DNA of 64,000 nt from assembly GCF_963662255.1 (NCBI RefSeq), contig NC_085047.1:45911006-45975005 (forward strand), given 5' to 3'. The notes under the pieces are model-generated. The model saw only the letters and a program-made list of their open reading frames with translations, was not told the DNA's origin and ran no database searches. A program made the translations under genes and the position numbers. Of this stretch, positions 13,019-26,400 are shown one piece after another; within the stretch, counting starts at the first letter, position 1; each line of letters opens with the position of its first letter. This DNA comes from Cinclus cinclus (taxonomy: Eukaryota; Chordata; Aves; Passeriformes; Cinclidae).

Positions 13019-14250
13019 TGTTAGTTTTACCTTTCTATGCAACAGAACTATGGGACTGGCTTGCAATTTTGAAGTCATAAAATGTATATTAATAGAAATA
13101 CATGCATTTTTACACAAGTAGAGCATTAAGGGAACATGAACAAAGTCAGTATCGAAAGAACACATCCTCACTTATGAGGCAGGTAATGATATTAACTGAG
13201 AGGAATCTCAAAAAGGCATGCAGAGAAATGACTTCTGCTTGAATAAAGGAATCATACAGCAACAAAGCTTATTTGAAAGACAGACCCCATTAAATTTACC
13301 CTTGTGTCCAAAGTTATGCAAAATCTATTCATTCTTTGAATTTCTTCTTATCCCCAGATGGGATATAAGAAATGCTAAGACCAGTGCTAAAATGAATTCA
13401 AAATATATCCTTGCTTCATTAAAAAAAAAAAATTCTCAGAAGCATTTCATCTTGCAGCAGGTGGCATGTTACTGTGAAAAAGAAAGACTTGTTATCTCCT
13501 GGTGGTAGAACACACCTTGAGCTGAGTTACATGTGACTGAAAGCCCCTCATTACAGTGAGAGCTGCAATGAAACAAAGCACAGGTTTTTGACTCCTGTAG
13601 AGAAATTAAATACCTCTTAAAGCTGAAGGGAAGAACAGCTTCATGAGTATTGCCTGATGTTCAGAAGGGGGGCCCTATCCTTCCTTTTGTCTTTATGAAT
13701 CCTTATTAGCAGTGGAATTATTCCAGTATGAAGTAGTGGGGGAAAGCAGTGAAACCCATGTGTGAGAAGACAAAACTAGCCTGTTTTAGTGAAGTAATCA
13801 TGTACCAGAAACGTGAAAGATGAGAAAAATAATTAATAACAATTATTATCTCCAAGGCACTGTGCTTACACTGACGTCTGTTCTTTACAATTAGAAGTTA
13901 TGTTTCATGGCTTCTCCTGCAGTAGGGGAATTCCATAACTAATTTGATTTTTATTTGCTTCACAGACTTAATGGCAGCAGGCAATATTAACTTCAAACAA
14001 ATAAATTAAATTTCATTTCTTCTGCCTGTCCATTTTAGGTTGTTAGTGAGCCTTAACCTGGAGAAAAACCTCAAAATAAAATCTTCTTCTGAAAAGTATT
14101 CTGTTACTGAACTAAAAACATTGTAGGCTGATACTTTAGGATTCTTATGGCAAGGTTTAGGTAAAATATGTGGAGGTGAACATAATAACCATAGAATAAT
14201 GCTTGCACACTGTATTTCTGCTGTATTTATAGTGCATGAGTTGCTAAGAA
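13019..14250. other. non-coding stretch, possible weak CTCF-like word
   Basis: No gene seen. GCAGCAGGTGGCAT at 13454-13467 matches 12 of 14 positions of the CTCF core consensus CCASYAGRKGGCRS. With no CpG or other context this is a weak candidate only. Confidence 0.45.
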
Positions 14251-14395
14251 CCACAGAATAGCTGAGGATGGAAGGGACACATGTAGATCACCTAGTTCAA
14301 GCCCCTGCTCAGAGCAGGGTCACCTACAGCAGGTTGCTCAGGTCCATGGCCAGTCTGAGTTCCCTGCCAAGTTGCTTTCCAGCCAGATGGCCCCT
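14251..14395 (-). mobile_element. CR1 LINE 3' fragment, diverged
   Basis: The plus strand starts CCACAGAATAGCTGAGGATGGAAGGGACAC and continues through GATCACCTAGTTCAAGCCCCTGCTCAGAGCAGGGTCACCTACAGCAGGTTGC, the reversed CR1 3' end. The match fades after the CAGTCTGAGTTCCC block. It is a 5'-truncated, old, minus-strand copy. Confidence 0.88.
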
Positions 14396-17300
14396 GAGTT
14401 AATTCTTTGTCTGCTGTTAATAGATAGGCACAGTTCCACTCACCTCACTGGCACTTACAGTGCTTTAGAGTTTGGCTATATTTTTAATTTAGAGAGGATG
14501 CATAATCATCTCTAGGTATGGCAAATGGTTCTCATGCAAATGCACATCTACTGCAGGAAAACCAAGACTAGATTAAGTATTCAGACATCATCAATGCTGA
14601 TCAGGCAAAAAGAACAGATTTTCTATAATGAAGAAATAATGCGTTGAATTACATTGAAGTTTATTTTAAATGACTGCTTCTTTAAGTGTGAAATGGAGAC
14701 ATATTTATCAGCCTGCATAACAAATGATACAATGTAGAAACAGACTGGCTAATTAAATGCATATTATTACTGGTTTTACTGCGATGGTACCTTATGCAAA
14801 TACAGTGAAGGAGGTCACCAGAGAGAAGGACAACAGATAAAGAACTGAAGAAACAACAGAACACAGATGCCATGCTACACATCCAGTCACACAGCCACAA
14901 AACTGGAAGCTCAATCCAAATCACCCAAATTCCAATCTATTCATGTCTTTGAAGCTAGGCATTAAGAAAAGCTTGGTGCAAAAATTTCCTTCAGATTTTC
15001 TCAGTGTGTTGAACTAAAAACAGCCCCAAGGATGGCTGGATTTCAGTTCTTTTCCAAGCTAGATACCTATTTAAACTTGCAACAGTTCATCTGTCTTGCC
15101 CCAAAGGCAGACTCTGATTTAGGATCCCTCAAAACTGGGGTCTGTGACCCTAACACAGCCTCCTGCATTTTGAGGTAGGACTTCTTCTGAGACAACCGAC
15201 CTCATATGTCTGCTGAAGTGCCATTACCTTCTGTGGAAAACTAAAGGAAAAACAAGACCAGGTAATAATCCCAGACCTGCCTTAAAATGGGATGATGCCT
15301 GCCTTCGGGGACCCTACTTCTCTCCAAAACAGGGAATAAGGAAGCCTTGATGACTTCCTTAAAACATATCACACCTTTTCAATAGCTAGATGATATCAGA
15401 GATGTACCCAACAGAATCTATCCAACATAGAGGTCTATTCTCCTCATGATTGCCTGCTATTAATGTAATTCTGAACTGGATTTGCAGGTTCATATCAGCT
15501 GCAAAACAGTGTGCAAAAGCTCTTAAAATGACAGATGAAAAGAATTAAGGTAGAGTTTGAACAGACATTAATGTTTTCTCATATCCATTTAAAGCAATAA
15601 AAGGAATGCTTTGATCATTTCTCTTTCAGATTAACTATCCTCCTATTTTGGATAGATCTTTTACTGGATGACAGAGATGGCAGGAAAAGTGCCTTGAATG
15701 AATGCAGTAGAAACTTCATAGAAGCAGTAAATAAAGCATAACTTTTCACTAAAGTTTAATAAGATACTGTAATTACAGATTACTCTTTTTTAATAGCACT
15801 TTGCTCATATGCAGCATCAAAATGTTATCTTGAAGAAACAAATCAAATACCAGTTCCCAGAGGCTCCACCTCTGTATGCTACTCTTCTGAAGGACTTTTT
15901 CTGTCATAGTCTCTGCATATCATAAGGAGAAATCATACAGGTCACCAAAACTTCATGAAAAAATCCTACCTGCCATATTATAGCCTTGGTAATTATTGCT
16001 GAATTTAGTATATTTTAATATGTGTGATTTGAACAACACAAGCACTGGTGTAAAGCTTGAAATATCTACCAGTTAAAACCATTTAACACTTTACTTAACT
16101 GACCAATATTATTGCCCTCTATGATTATTTGACTATGGGACTCTGTGATCTTCATGTTTGTTCAAAGGATTTGAACAAAGGACATCCTGAGGTACTGCCA
16201 TCGGCCAGTTCTTAAACAACGACAAAAAAAAAAAGCTAAGCACAAACTAAAAAAATATTGCTCATAGCAAAACACCCATTGAGTCATGTTCCCTCATAGA
16301 TGTGATGAACATCATAATTTTCAAAAATATCAGTCAAATGTAACCCATACCCTTGACCACCTTGGAAAACCTGAGCTTTTGTGGGTAAGTTTGGAGTACT
16401 TTTAACTCCTCTGTAGCATGTAGACCTGTGGATTGCACGTGGTGAGGTTTTGACATTGGAAGCAGAAAGGGTGCAGAGAAGAAGCTTGCAATATCCTGGA
16501 TATTGCAGGACTTATGAAAAAAAAAAAAAAGGTTTTATCACACCAGGAAGAATGCTGGCCCTCTAATAAGTATGCTCAGAGAAGTAAACTGACAGCAGGT
16601 TGCTGGGAAAAGGTGTGTTACCAGCTGGATTATTTCCTCTGTCAGAAAAGGAGAGAAGAGCATGGATCCACATCTTCTATTACCAATGTTTTAACTCAGC
16701 CCAAAGTGAAAAGAAAATAAAAGTTAACTGTGAATATCCTCAAAAAATAATGTAATCAAAAGCAGAATTATTCACTATTGCAAAGAGAACAAAAATAACC
16801 CTGTCCGTGCCAGCAGGCATGCAAACCAATGTCAGCTGGGATTTGGAAGGATAAAAGCTAGGACATGTGGAACAGTCTGGTGGGGAGATGGGAAAAGAGA
16901 AATGAGGAATGTGCAGGGTCAGACAGCCCAGCCTGAACTCTGCTGCTGCACACCCTGCCCGTGCCCTCTGAATGCCACAGGGCACTAGGAGGGACCAGAA
17001 AGAAGCAGTCATTTTGCCTGGCAGGGCACAGCACAAGGAAAAGTCGGGATGAGTGGAGCTGGAGCCGGGCGCACCTAATCTCCAGCTGTGCTCCTGAGAC
17101 ATGGCACGTCCCTGAGCCAAAACACTGAAACACATCGTGGAGGGACTAGGTCATGGGGAAAATCCTGGGCAGTGCTTGACATTGTTAAGGAGGCCTGCAT
17201 TAAAAAGAGTCATGAGAGACTAAAACGTGAAAATATTTTCTTTTAAATCGCAAAGTTGGTTTTGAAATGCATGATTTGTTGTGCATAGACTTTATCTGTC

Positions 17301-20300
17301 ACATGAACATGGACATTGACACAGCAGAACGAATCAGTCAAATTTAATTAATTACTTGATGTTTCATAGAAAACAGAATGATGAAATAGTCTTCTTATGC
17401 CCTGTCGCTGGCCTATGCATCGAAGCATAAAGATTGCTATCTTTTTTTTTTATTCACTCAGCTTGCTTGTGGATAGCCTAATTTCTATATTATTCTTGAT
17501 CTCTTGTTCCCACTTGGCTCTAAAAAAAAATTAAAGAAATAAGCAAAATTCACTCTATTTCAAAACGTAGCTCATGTTTTTCCTTTCACTTCAGTTCAAA
17601 ACCATTGCTGTCTATCATGTTTACCATTCTTGGTGACAAATAAAACTCGGCAAAGGGATGTTAAAATATCAGTGAGGGCTACTCAACTCTTTCTCTGCAA
17701 ATTACAGATAACTACTTTATCTTTCTGATGACTGCAATCCAGTATCAGAAAAAATCCCCTGTTTAATCTTCAAATTATATATAAAATATTTCCAAATTTT
17801 GTGGCATCCCATAAGCATGCTTTTCCAGATATTTTAAGAGTTGGTTTAAATGGACTCAATTAATGCCTCATTTTGGAGATATCTGAAGTTGCCTCCTTTT
17901 CAGAAAGCAATGACCTCTCCCTTCTATAAACTAGGTGCTGTCTGAACACAAAAGACAGGTTTAAAATCACCTTTAAAATAAAAAAAATAAATTTGAAAAA
18001 AAAATAAAAATTACCACTATAATTCTAATGTACTGAAGTAAATTATTTCTCACCAGTGTTTCCTGGTGTCACTTACTGACAGATCTGCTCGTAGGAGATC
18101 TGAAAAGTACTCCTTAAAACAAGCAGTGTCATGTGCTACAGCACAAAGCAGCACCCAGCATCCTCTGGAAATTATTCTTCCCAGGAAAGCCTGCTGCTTT
18201 GCTGGGCTCTTCTGAAACAGCTTATCTATTTGCTGAGACCAGCTAAGAATATGGATGGGGAATTGAAAATTTGATTCATAGCCTATTCAAATAAATAGCA
18301 ATTCCAACTTATTCCTACAGGCTCTGCCTCAGGAGATTTAGCAAACAGCTTTTAGTTATTCACTTGGCTTGTAGCTAAATCATTTACTTGACAGAATTGC
18401 TACACATTGAATCCTTCTGCAGCCTGCATCCCATCTTGCAGGCCTTGGTCTTGCTTGGCATCACCTGTGTATAACAGAAACAGGAAATAATTTTCGGAGT
18501 ACTTTGAATGAACTAACCTGCCATGAGAAATCTGGCATTTCCTTTGCTCCTGTCAACCTTCTTGATCCCATCTTAAAAGATCAGCTGCTCATGCCCCTGA
18601 CAGCTTTATTATTACTAAGTGACAGAAATATGTGAAAAGGTTAAAAGCAATAGAGATAACACTACTGTTGCCATGGTACAGATTGGCATCCAGAAAAGCC
18701 AGCAGGGCAGTAGCAGTGACAGCCAGTGCTCAGGCAGTTCTCTTGTCTCAGATAATTAATATAAAGTGTCTGGAAAGAGGCAGAGATCATCCTGCAGAGT
18801 CCTGGTCTGAATGAGGACTCAGTGAGAACCATGCCGACAGCTTATTCTGAAAAGTCAAAGCTGATGAGGAAGGAATGCCCAAGTCCTCCCCAAGCTGCAG
18901 GGACATCCACTTGGTTATTTACCTCAAGGGCTGCCAATCATATGTTTTGGCAGTGGCTCTGATAAGCCACCAAATAACAGTTTATCACTTGCCAAATCTT
19001 GACCAGTTCATGGAGCACATCGAAAGAATGGGCAATTAATCACATCAAAAGAGAAAGAAACATGCTTGGTATTTGCAACTCTGAAGTCCATGGGGGAAAA
19101 ACAAGTCAAAAGCAGCTTGTTTTCCAGTTTTGAGTTTCCCAACATTCTTTATTTTGCTTATTCTAAACATTTTGTCTACTTCAAGACATAAATAAGGTAG
19201 AAGGCAAAAAAATAGCTAATTTAATGTTGGTGGGAAATTAAAACTCAATAAAAAGTTGTATCATGTTATTCCCTATAAATACTTTTATTTCCTATTATTT
19301 TCACCTTTTATCTATTTTTAGATGCCCTCTCTCAGAAGTATTTCTGTCAATGGAAGGACATAGCAGAGTTATGCATCTGCAATGACCTCAACAGCTGAAC
19401 AAGGAAGGATTGTAGGAAGAGGTAAATTTTTTTATGCTCATGACTGAGCCTCCCTGTACCTAAGGCCATGGCAGAACACCAACCTCCCTACAAACAAAGC
19501 TGTACTCAGAATGGTTCTCTTTGAAGAACTGAGTATACAGCTTCAACCAAAGCATTTGGCTCTAACACAGTAACAGTCTTTAAACTCATTCCTTTGGTAA
19601 CAACACATATTAATGTTTTATGTATTCCAATCATGCATTTTTTATAAAAGCTTTTACCAGAACAAACACATCAGCTCACTGGCAGAAGCAGCCTAAGCAA
19701 TTTCCCAATATTTTTGAAGGCACAGAGGGCAAACCCAGTCAGGTTCACAGCAGTTGTGCTTGTTCAGACCCATTGCAAGGGACCAGACATACTGTTAGAG
19801 AAGAGCACCTTGTATTTCTTCCTCCTCATCTCTGACCTCACCTACCTTCTCCTGCTATTCATACCACACTGGGATGTCATGAGGAGTCACAACATTGAAG
19901 CAGATCAGTCAGAAAACCAGCCTGCTGGGCATGACATGGTCTCCAGTTTTAGAAACGCAGAAGTTAGAGCAGCCCAATCCATCTGAAGACCATCTCCAGC
20001 CTCCGCCTGCCAAGGTGATGAAACTGCTGGCACGGCCAAAGATCATAAATCCTCCATAGAGCACCCCACATTCTCAGCATGGGGACTTTTTACCCACTCA
20101 CCTGCCAGGGGCAGTGTGTAGGACAGCCTTGTACACCTGTACATCACATGGCAGGGTGTACCAAATCTCTTCCATCACCTTGCAGTTTAGTAGTGCACAG
20201 GTGTTCAACCACTGCTGCCCTTTAGTCTGTCATTCTTGCATCTTCTCTTAGTGTTTTCCTAACACTACAAATATTGGGCCGAAACAAATTCTGTTTTGCA

Positions 20301-21149
20301 GGGAATGCTGCTTCTTTGATCTTAAATGAAGTTATACATGGCAAAATGATGCAGAAACAGGTCAATTGTCTCTAGTCTGTCCCCATACAAAAGTTTGTCA
20401 CCACCTGTAAGATTTTTTGAGGAGTAAAAATCAGTAAATTTCCCATAAAATCCCATGTAATGCAACTCAGAGAAGGTTCTAAAAAAGTACACATCTTTTA
20501 TGTCTTCTTTGCAAATCTTGTCGCGGCTCTCACTGCTCTGCAATGCTACCAAGAACACAAGTGAGACTCAAATTATATACATAATTGCAAAGTCATTAAT
20601 CTGCTTAGGGACCACATGAGTTCTGATTCTCACAGAGAAGGAAGGAAATTTTGTAACAGGAGAAATTCTGGATCATCACATTTACAGAAGCATTACATGA
20701 AAATAGACAGAGCTGTTTTCACAGACAGCTCAGTGTGTTGCTTCCATATTGTCTTTAGTATAGGGTTTGCAATCAAATGAATGGAGATCTCATTTCTATT
20801 ATGCTCTTAGGTTGCTTCCACAGAGGAAGAGCCAGCTCTTAGAACCCCAGCCAAACTAAGAGAGTTATTTGGATTCAAATCCTTCCCCTCACAAGGATTT
20901 CTTAATCTTCAACTCAGGAAAGATTTTTTCAACCTGCCTGCCACGATGCCACTATCAAAACTTCCCAGCTTTGAAAATATCCCTTGGGGTTAGCCAGTTG
21001 GAGGAATAATGTGCTGAACATTCCTCAGAATCTGCTAAATATAACTCCAGGTTTTGACTGAGTGTTAGCAAGTCACTAACCTACAGAAGGATGAAATGCT
21101 CTTTTCAATCTGAAGTACAAAGAAAACATATAAACATGTCGTTTTTTCC
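14396..21149. other. long non-coding stretch
   Basis: About 6.7 kb of AT-rich sequence without a recognisable gene. Features are limited to A-runs (for example the run just after 16516), the hairpin at 16487-16507, and a mildly GC-richer patch near 16900-17150. In that patch two overlapping minus-strand frames are open (16740-17135 and 16858-17133), neither with a motif. Confidence 0.55.
16487..16507. repeat. near-perfect 21-bp palindrome
   Basis: TGCAATATCC and GGATATTGCA are perfect inverted 10-mers around a single T. The motif is followed by a 14-15 base A-run. The spacing is too tight for a stable RNA hairpin loop. It could be a dyad binding site or chance. Confidence 0.6.
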
Positions 21150-21295
21150 AAACGGTGGACATTGGGTGCCGAGGGAGGTGATGAACTCACTTTCCCTGGA
21201 CGTGTTCAAGTTGTCTAGGTGGTTTTCAGTCAAAGTGTAAACTCAATGATCCTGGAGGTCTTTTCCAACCTAAATGATGCTGTGATTCTGTGAAA
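21150..21295 (+). mobile_element. CR1 LINE 3' end
   Basis: GTGGACATTGGGTGCCGAGG, CTTTCCCTGGACGTGTTCAAG, ATGATCCTGGAGGTCTTTTCCAACC and the terminal GATGCTGTGATTCTGTGAA tail are the plus-strand CR1 3' UTR. About 145 bp of a truncated, moderately diverged copy is present. Confidence 0.9.
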
Positions 21296-21349
21296 TGCAA
21301 CTTATACTGAATAGGTATTGGTGAATACTGAATACTGAAAGGTTTGGTA

Positions 21350-21500
21350 AAACTTTGGAGCACCAGGTCCAGGTCTGGGCACGGTACATGAAGAAATAGT
21401 CATCACTGGGAATCTAGAAAAGAGCAGGCTTATGGGCACATTATTTTGAGCACAGTGAGGCACTGGAAGAGGACAGCTGAGGAGACTGTGGAGTCTACAA
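21350..21500 (+). mobile_element. probable second CR1 piece (ORF2 3' part), diverged
   Basis: TTTGGAGCACCAGGTCCAGGTCTGGGCAC resembles the CR1 ORF2 stretch encoding the conserved block before QFWAP, usually read as 'ctgtgtccagttctgggc'. In an intact CR1 this segment lies upstream of the tail found at 21295, so this is either a separate insertion or a rearranged copy. Similarity fades after about 21430. Confidence 0.5.
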
Positions 21501-23436
21501 TCAGAGCTTTTAAGAAAATGTTGAATAATTAGGAAGCATTAATTATATAGACACAAGTTAATCCTGACTGAGAGAGGAAAGACAAACTAAACAGACTCTC
21601 AAGGTTATTCTTTTTGTTTGTTTCCCTAAATGCTTTGTTTTTATGACAATCCACATTCAGGTTAAGAGAAAGTCCTGCAGCATTTTACTCAAACAGGTTG
21701 CATAATGTAGGAAGGAAAATCTATTTAAATCAGCTTGCTTTTCTGTGCAAAGAAACCAAGAAAATGGCAGATCCAACACTGCCTAATCCAAAGCAGTTTG
21801 TAACTGGCATCTTTAAGGAGTGTCTAAGAAAATTGTCTGGACTTCACGGACACAGCCAGCCTCACTTAGATCCTTTACTTCCTTTATTTATTTAAGCTCA
21901 CTTATTTCTGCTGAGAAGTAGGATGAAGGGGGTCATCTTCATCTTCAGTCTTAACAATGTCTCTTTATGGTGGGCCTGCAGTTTCTTCCAGCTTCCTTTA
22001 TGCATGTGGACACATATGCAACACACAATGTTCACAGAATAATTTCTGTCTTCCTCAACAAATAAAAGCTATTTTTCTTTTCACCATTGACTCTTTAATT
22101 GATTTCTAAAAAGTTAAATTAATTCACAGATTTCTAGATATCAGTATCTAACTCCTCGGCACTAGACATCCCATTACTCCACTAGCTGATTGCTGTCTCA
22201 GGGGATTAAGGCACTGCTGCAAGCAGGAGACAATTGACTGGCCTAGGAGCACACATACTTCAAGCCACTAAGGGAAGAGGGTTATTGGAAATTGCAGACA
22301 CTCATTTGCCCTGGAACAAATCGAGGACTAGATTTCCTAGAAGCTGTCCTCCCAGAAACACTCTCAGGATCTGACCCAGCCATCCATTAAGTTAAAGAGC
22401 AAGCAAGCCAGCAACATCCAGCTGAGCCATCTCTCAGACTCAGTAATGACTCAATTCAATATTATTTATGCCAAATACAAATAACATCAGCACATCCTCA
22501 GGAAAATCAAATCCCCATAAATCTGGGGAAAAGGATTCCAAGCAGGTTGTTTTTAATGACACAAGTTCGCCAATACCAGAGAGGAGAAAAATTTACAAAC
22601 CTCACTCAAGATATTTTTTCTACTAATGTGTAACAGAGGTCTTCTAAAATAAGTGGATCAAGCACTGATCTCACAGATTACAGGACTTAAAACTTACAGG
22701 AAAATGTCTTTTTGATGGCCAGAAATCCATCCTTACTGATCCTATTAATTTCAGATGGCATGCTTGAGTTTATTGTTTGCAATGTGTGCCACAACTTCAC
22801 CTATACTGGGAAGCTACATGCACCAGTACTGCATGTACTACTGACACCAGTCTTTGACTCCTCAGAACTTTCCCAAGACCTTCTTCTGGAGGAAGAGTCC
22901 ACAATGGAAAATTCTATCTAGTCTTTTAGGCTGCTCACTTTATAAATCTCTTGCTTGGCAAAAATGGAAGCTCTGACTTTAAGCTTGAATACTGGGAGAT
23001 TTGGCAGGAGGTTGCAGGCTTCTGGAGATAGGGATGATGCCTCCTGCAAGCTGGATCCAGCCCAGGGAGTTTGCCTGGGTTCCTCTTGAAGCCCTCAGTG
23101 GGCACCTCCTGGCCATCAGTCCTTCTTCTGAAATGGTTTTCAGTGTGCCTTCCCAGGGAAAGTGCTTTTTCCCTTCAAGTCCCTGACTTAACCCTGAGCA
23201 CTGAAAAACTGTCCTACACTGCTGGCTCACAGCATCACCTCTTGTCACACCAAGAAAAGACTTGAGCCTAACAATTTAGCTAAACCATAACATTAAAAGT
23301 ATATTCATATACTGATATTTTGTGTCCTTCTCTAACTGATGGAAAAACTGACAGAAAAGCTAGTACAGGAATTAGAATCAAGCTAAGAAAAAAAATGTTG
23401 CAAACCTCAGAACCAAATAAATTGTCTCAAATCAAG
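21501..23436. other. non-coding stretch, nothing recognised
   Basis: AT-rich with a less AT-rich patch around 23000-23270 in which several short frames overlap on both strands. No motif, splice-bounded exon or repeat family is recognised. Confidence 0.55.
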
Positions 23437-23463
23437 CAAACAAACAAACAAACAAACAAAAAG
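23437..23463. repeat. (CAAA)n microsatellite
   Basis: Six perfect CAAA tetramers followed by a short A-run. This is a simple repeat. Confidence 0.95.
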
Positions 23464-26400
23464 CTACCTTCAGCAGAAAACAGTCTCCATATTTCTATAT
23501 TTCTGTCCTAGGCATTTCCAACAGAACTGAAGAGAACTTCAGATAGAGTTAAGCCATGCTTGGGTAACAGGACATATAATAAATAACAGACATGGTAGCA
23601 GAGGCAATAATGTTTTTATACTGCCGTCTGGAAAAGCTTAATAGTATTTTTTCCATTTCGCAATTTTCCCCATAGCAGTGTTAAAGAATGACACATACTC
23701 TACCTGTAGGGTTTATGAGAAGGGGACTGCATGCTTTCTCCATGAGAAGATATTCACAGTCTTTGCACCATCAAATCAGCAGTTTCCTAACTCCATATAA
23801 CTTGTTGACCCAGCAAATACGTGTTCTGGACAGTGTACTTGCCAAATGCTGGTCATGGGGCTGTTAGTGCCCATTGTTTCCTGCCAAACAAAACTGAAGT
23901 ATGTGCCTTTTTAAATGAAATTACATAGAAAGACATGTTAGAGCTGTCTAATAAAAAATTAAAAAGAAAATTTAAAAGATACTTTAGATGAAATCACAGC
24001 TCTTTATTCAAGCAGCATCACAATCAACTTGATAATGTTTCAGTTTTTCTATTACTAACAGCTGTGGATGCAGAGCAAGCCCAAGCTTCATGCAATATGG
24101 TCTCTTTTGTCTAACATTTTACATGTAAACTCTGTCCAAAAGGCTTTACAGAAGTAAAAACACAGCTACAGGGGGAAACAGCCGAGTCTGAGAGGCGTGA
24201 AAAAGAAGAGCACAGAACTGAAGAGTGAAGAGGCAAATAGATACAGGTATTCATGGAGGCAGTCACTGCAGAGTGATGACAGTCAGAAAGACAAGGCTAG
24301 GGAAGAGCTTCTGCATAGAAGTGATGGAAAAGGTTCATGGCAGTTTAGCAGGAACCCCAAATCTGACCTTATATCATGCCAATCACTTCTTGAAGGTATT
24401 TCAGTGGGAATGAGGGCTGCCCTGAAGCTCTCAGCAGATCAAGCTAGCAGGACATCCACGAGGACAAGGTTGCATATGAAGCAGAGCAAAATTAAAGAGA
24501 AATAACTTTCCAAGTAATCAATCTAACATAAACTAATCAAGGCAGATGAACCATAACACACATTTTTTCAGCAACAAAAGAAATTATGCAGCTGTGAACC
24601 CAGAACTGCATTCTGAGTCTAGTACTGACTGCGTGTTCTGTTCTCTGCCATATGCTTAAACTAATTAGATGAGATAGTAAAGAACAAAACAGTTTAAATT
24701 TACTATGACTGCCATTAGAAATGCCTGAAAAACTGCTAGTAACCAGGACTTTCAAAAACAGCAGAGCAACACTAAATAGCTATATTCAGCTATTGTGCAG
24801 TGATACATGTATTTCAAGAATAAAAGGAAAATTCCTTACCTAATCTTTATGATTTACATAGATATTGGTACATTAGGCAAAATATTGGTTACAATTAACT
24901 GGTGCACATTTATTTAGAAGTTGTTCCTATCTTCTTTTTAACACAGAAGAAATTAGAGAAATTTACCATATATGTTTACATGTACCTGTGTTTAAAATCT
25001 CAAAAGAAGAAAGGAAGATTCTTATTTTAGAAAAGGGATTAACTTATTTCTATATATATTTATACATAATATAATACTTCTATTTATTTATTTTTTGTAA
25101 AGATACCTGCTTCCACTGCAAAACAAATGTTCTAGAAAAAACTCTTCCCATATCTAGTCCATACAATGAATATGCATTGCAGCTATAACATAGATGCTAC
25201 AGGGATGTGGCCTTACATACATTTACATTTCTGGATCTTAAAATTAATACCTTCTGAGTATTCATAATGCAATTGCTTAAACCAGATTACTTGATTAGAA
25301 TGGCATGTTAATATAAAATTCTTTCAGTTTAGAATTTAGCTCTTAACTCTCTCCCCTTTTTCCCTGGGTAATCATCATTGCAGTAATGACAACAATAAAG
25401 GCCCATATGTTTCTTTGTCTCACACGCTGCTGATTGAGGGAGTGTGGTGCAAGTTAATGCAAAATGAGCTTCACAGCTCACTGTGCCAGATAAAGATGCC
25501 TACACAGAATGACACGAGAGCAGTCACGGCCCCAAGAAGCAGAGCAGCCTGGAAGGCTGACTGTGGAGATCAGGGCATGGTTCAGTGGGGGTTGAAGAAT
25601 CAGCAGGGAGAAGAAGAGAGCACCCTTAACACAGGCTCTGTCGTGAGATTGCTTAATCATAACCATGGATACTTACATTTGTTAAGATGAAAGAATCTAA
25701 TGCTGCCTGATGGGGCATTAATGTTCAATGTGCAGGAAGCACATGCTGCAGATGTCCCAGCCAACACAAAAAACATGTTTTGAAAGCTGGCAGCTCCTCG
25801 AATTGAGGTCATTTGTGTCTGTAACCAACCTCTTGTCTGGAGGCACATTTGCCACTGGTGAAGCTGTGCTGGTGCAATTCTGTCAGGTGAGCATGGATAC
25901 AGCAGTATGGCAAGCTGGGTCTGCACCAAGACTTCGCACCAGGAATATCTGAACCCCAGGTGCAGCTCAGTTGCCAGAGTACAAAAAAATCAGTACACAT
26001 TATTGATCTGCAGCTGTGGCTGCTGTAGTACAGACCACAATGAAAAGCAGTTTGAGAGTAAGGTTTATGAGAAGATCTGGTGCCACATAATAGGAAGATC
26101 TTTGCAGTAGTTTCTCCCGTCCAGAAAGGTTACAATTTTTTTCACAGCTTTATTTCATCACTTCTGCAGCTATGCAAACAGTTATATTTTTCTTCTACCT
26201 GCAGACAACAGTGGGCCTTTGTCATATAGCAGCACAAACTGTATTTCCAGTTTTACTTACTTTTTCCCACTTAACATATACACATTTTGCAAGACAGGAG
26301 AACACCTACCTCCATCCTCCTTCTGTGCTCCTTGCAATGTAAGAAAACAGAAAGTGGCTGGCTTTTTCTTTTAAAAGCTAATCTTGATGTGTCGTTCCTT

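Noticed and set aside
16740..17135. 131-codon minus-strand open frame overlapping a second 91-codon frame
   Set aside because: Two frames open over the same bases point to few stops by chance in a GC-richer patch. Neither shows a family signature.
20866..20882. GGATTCAAATCC as a tRNA B-box
   Set aside because: It is a short palindrome. No A-box or cloverleaf can be placed around it.
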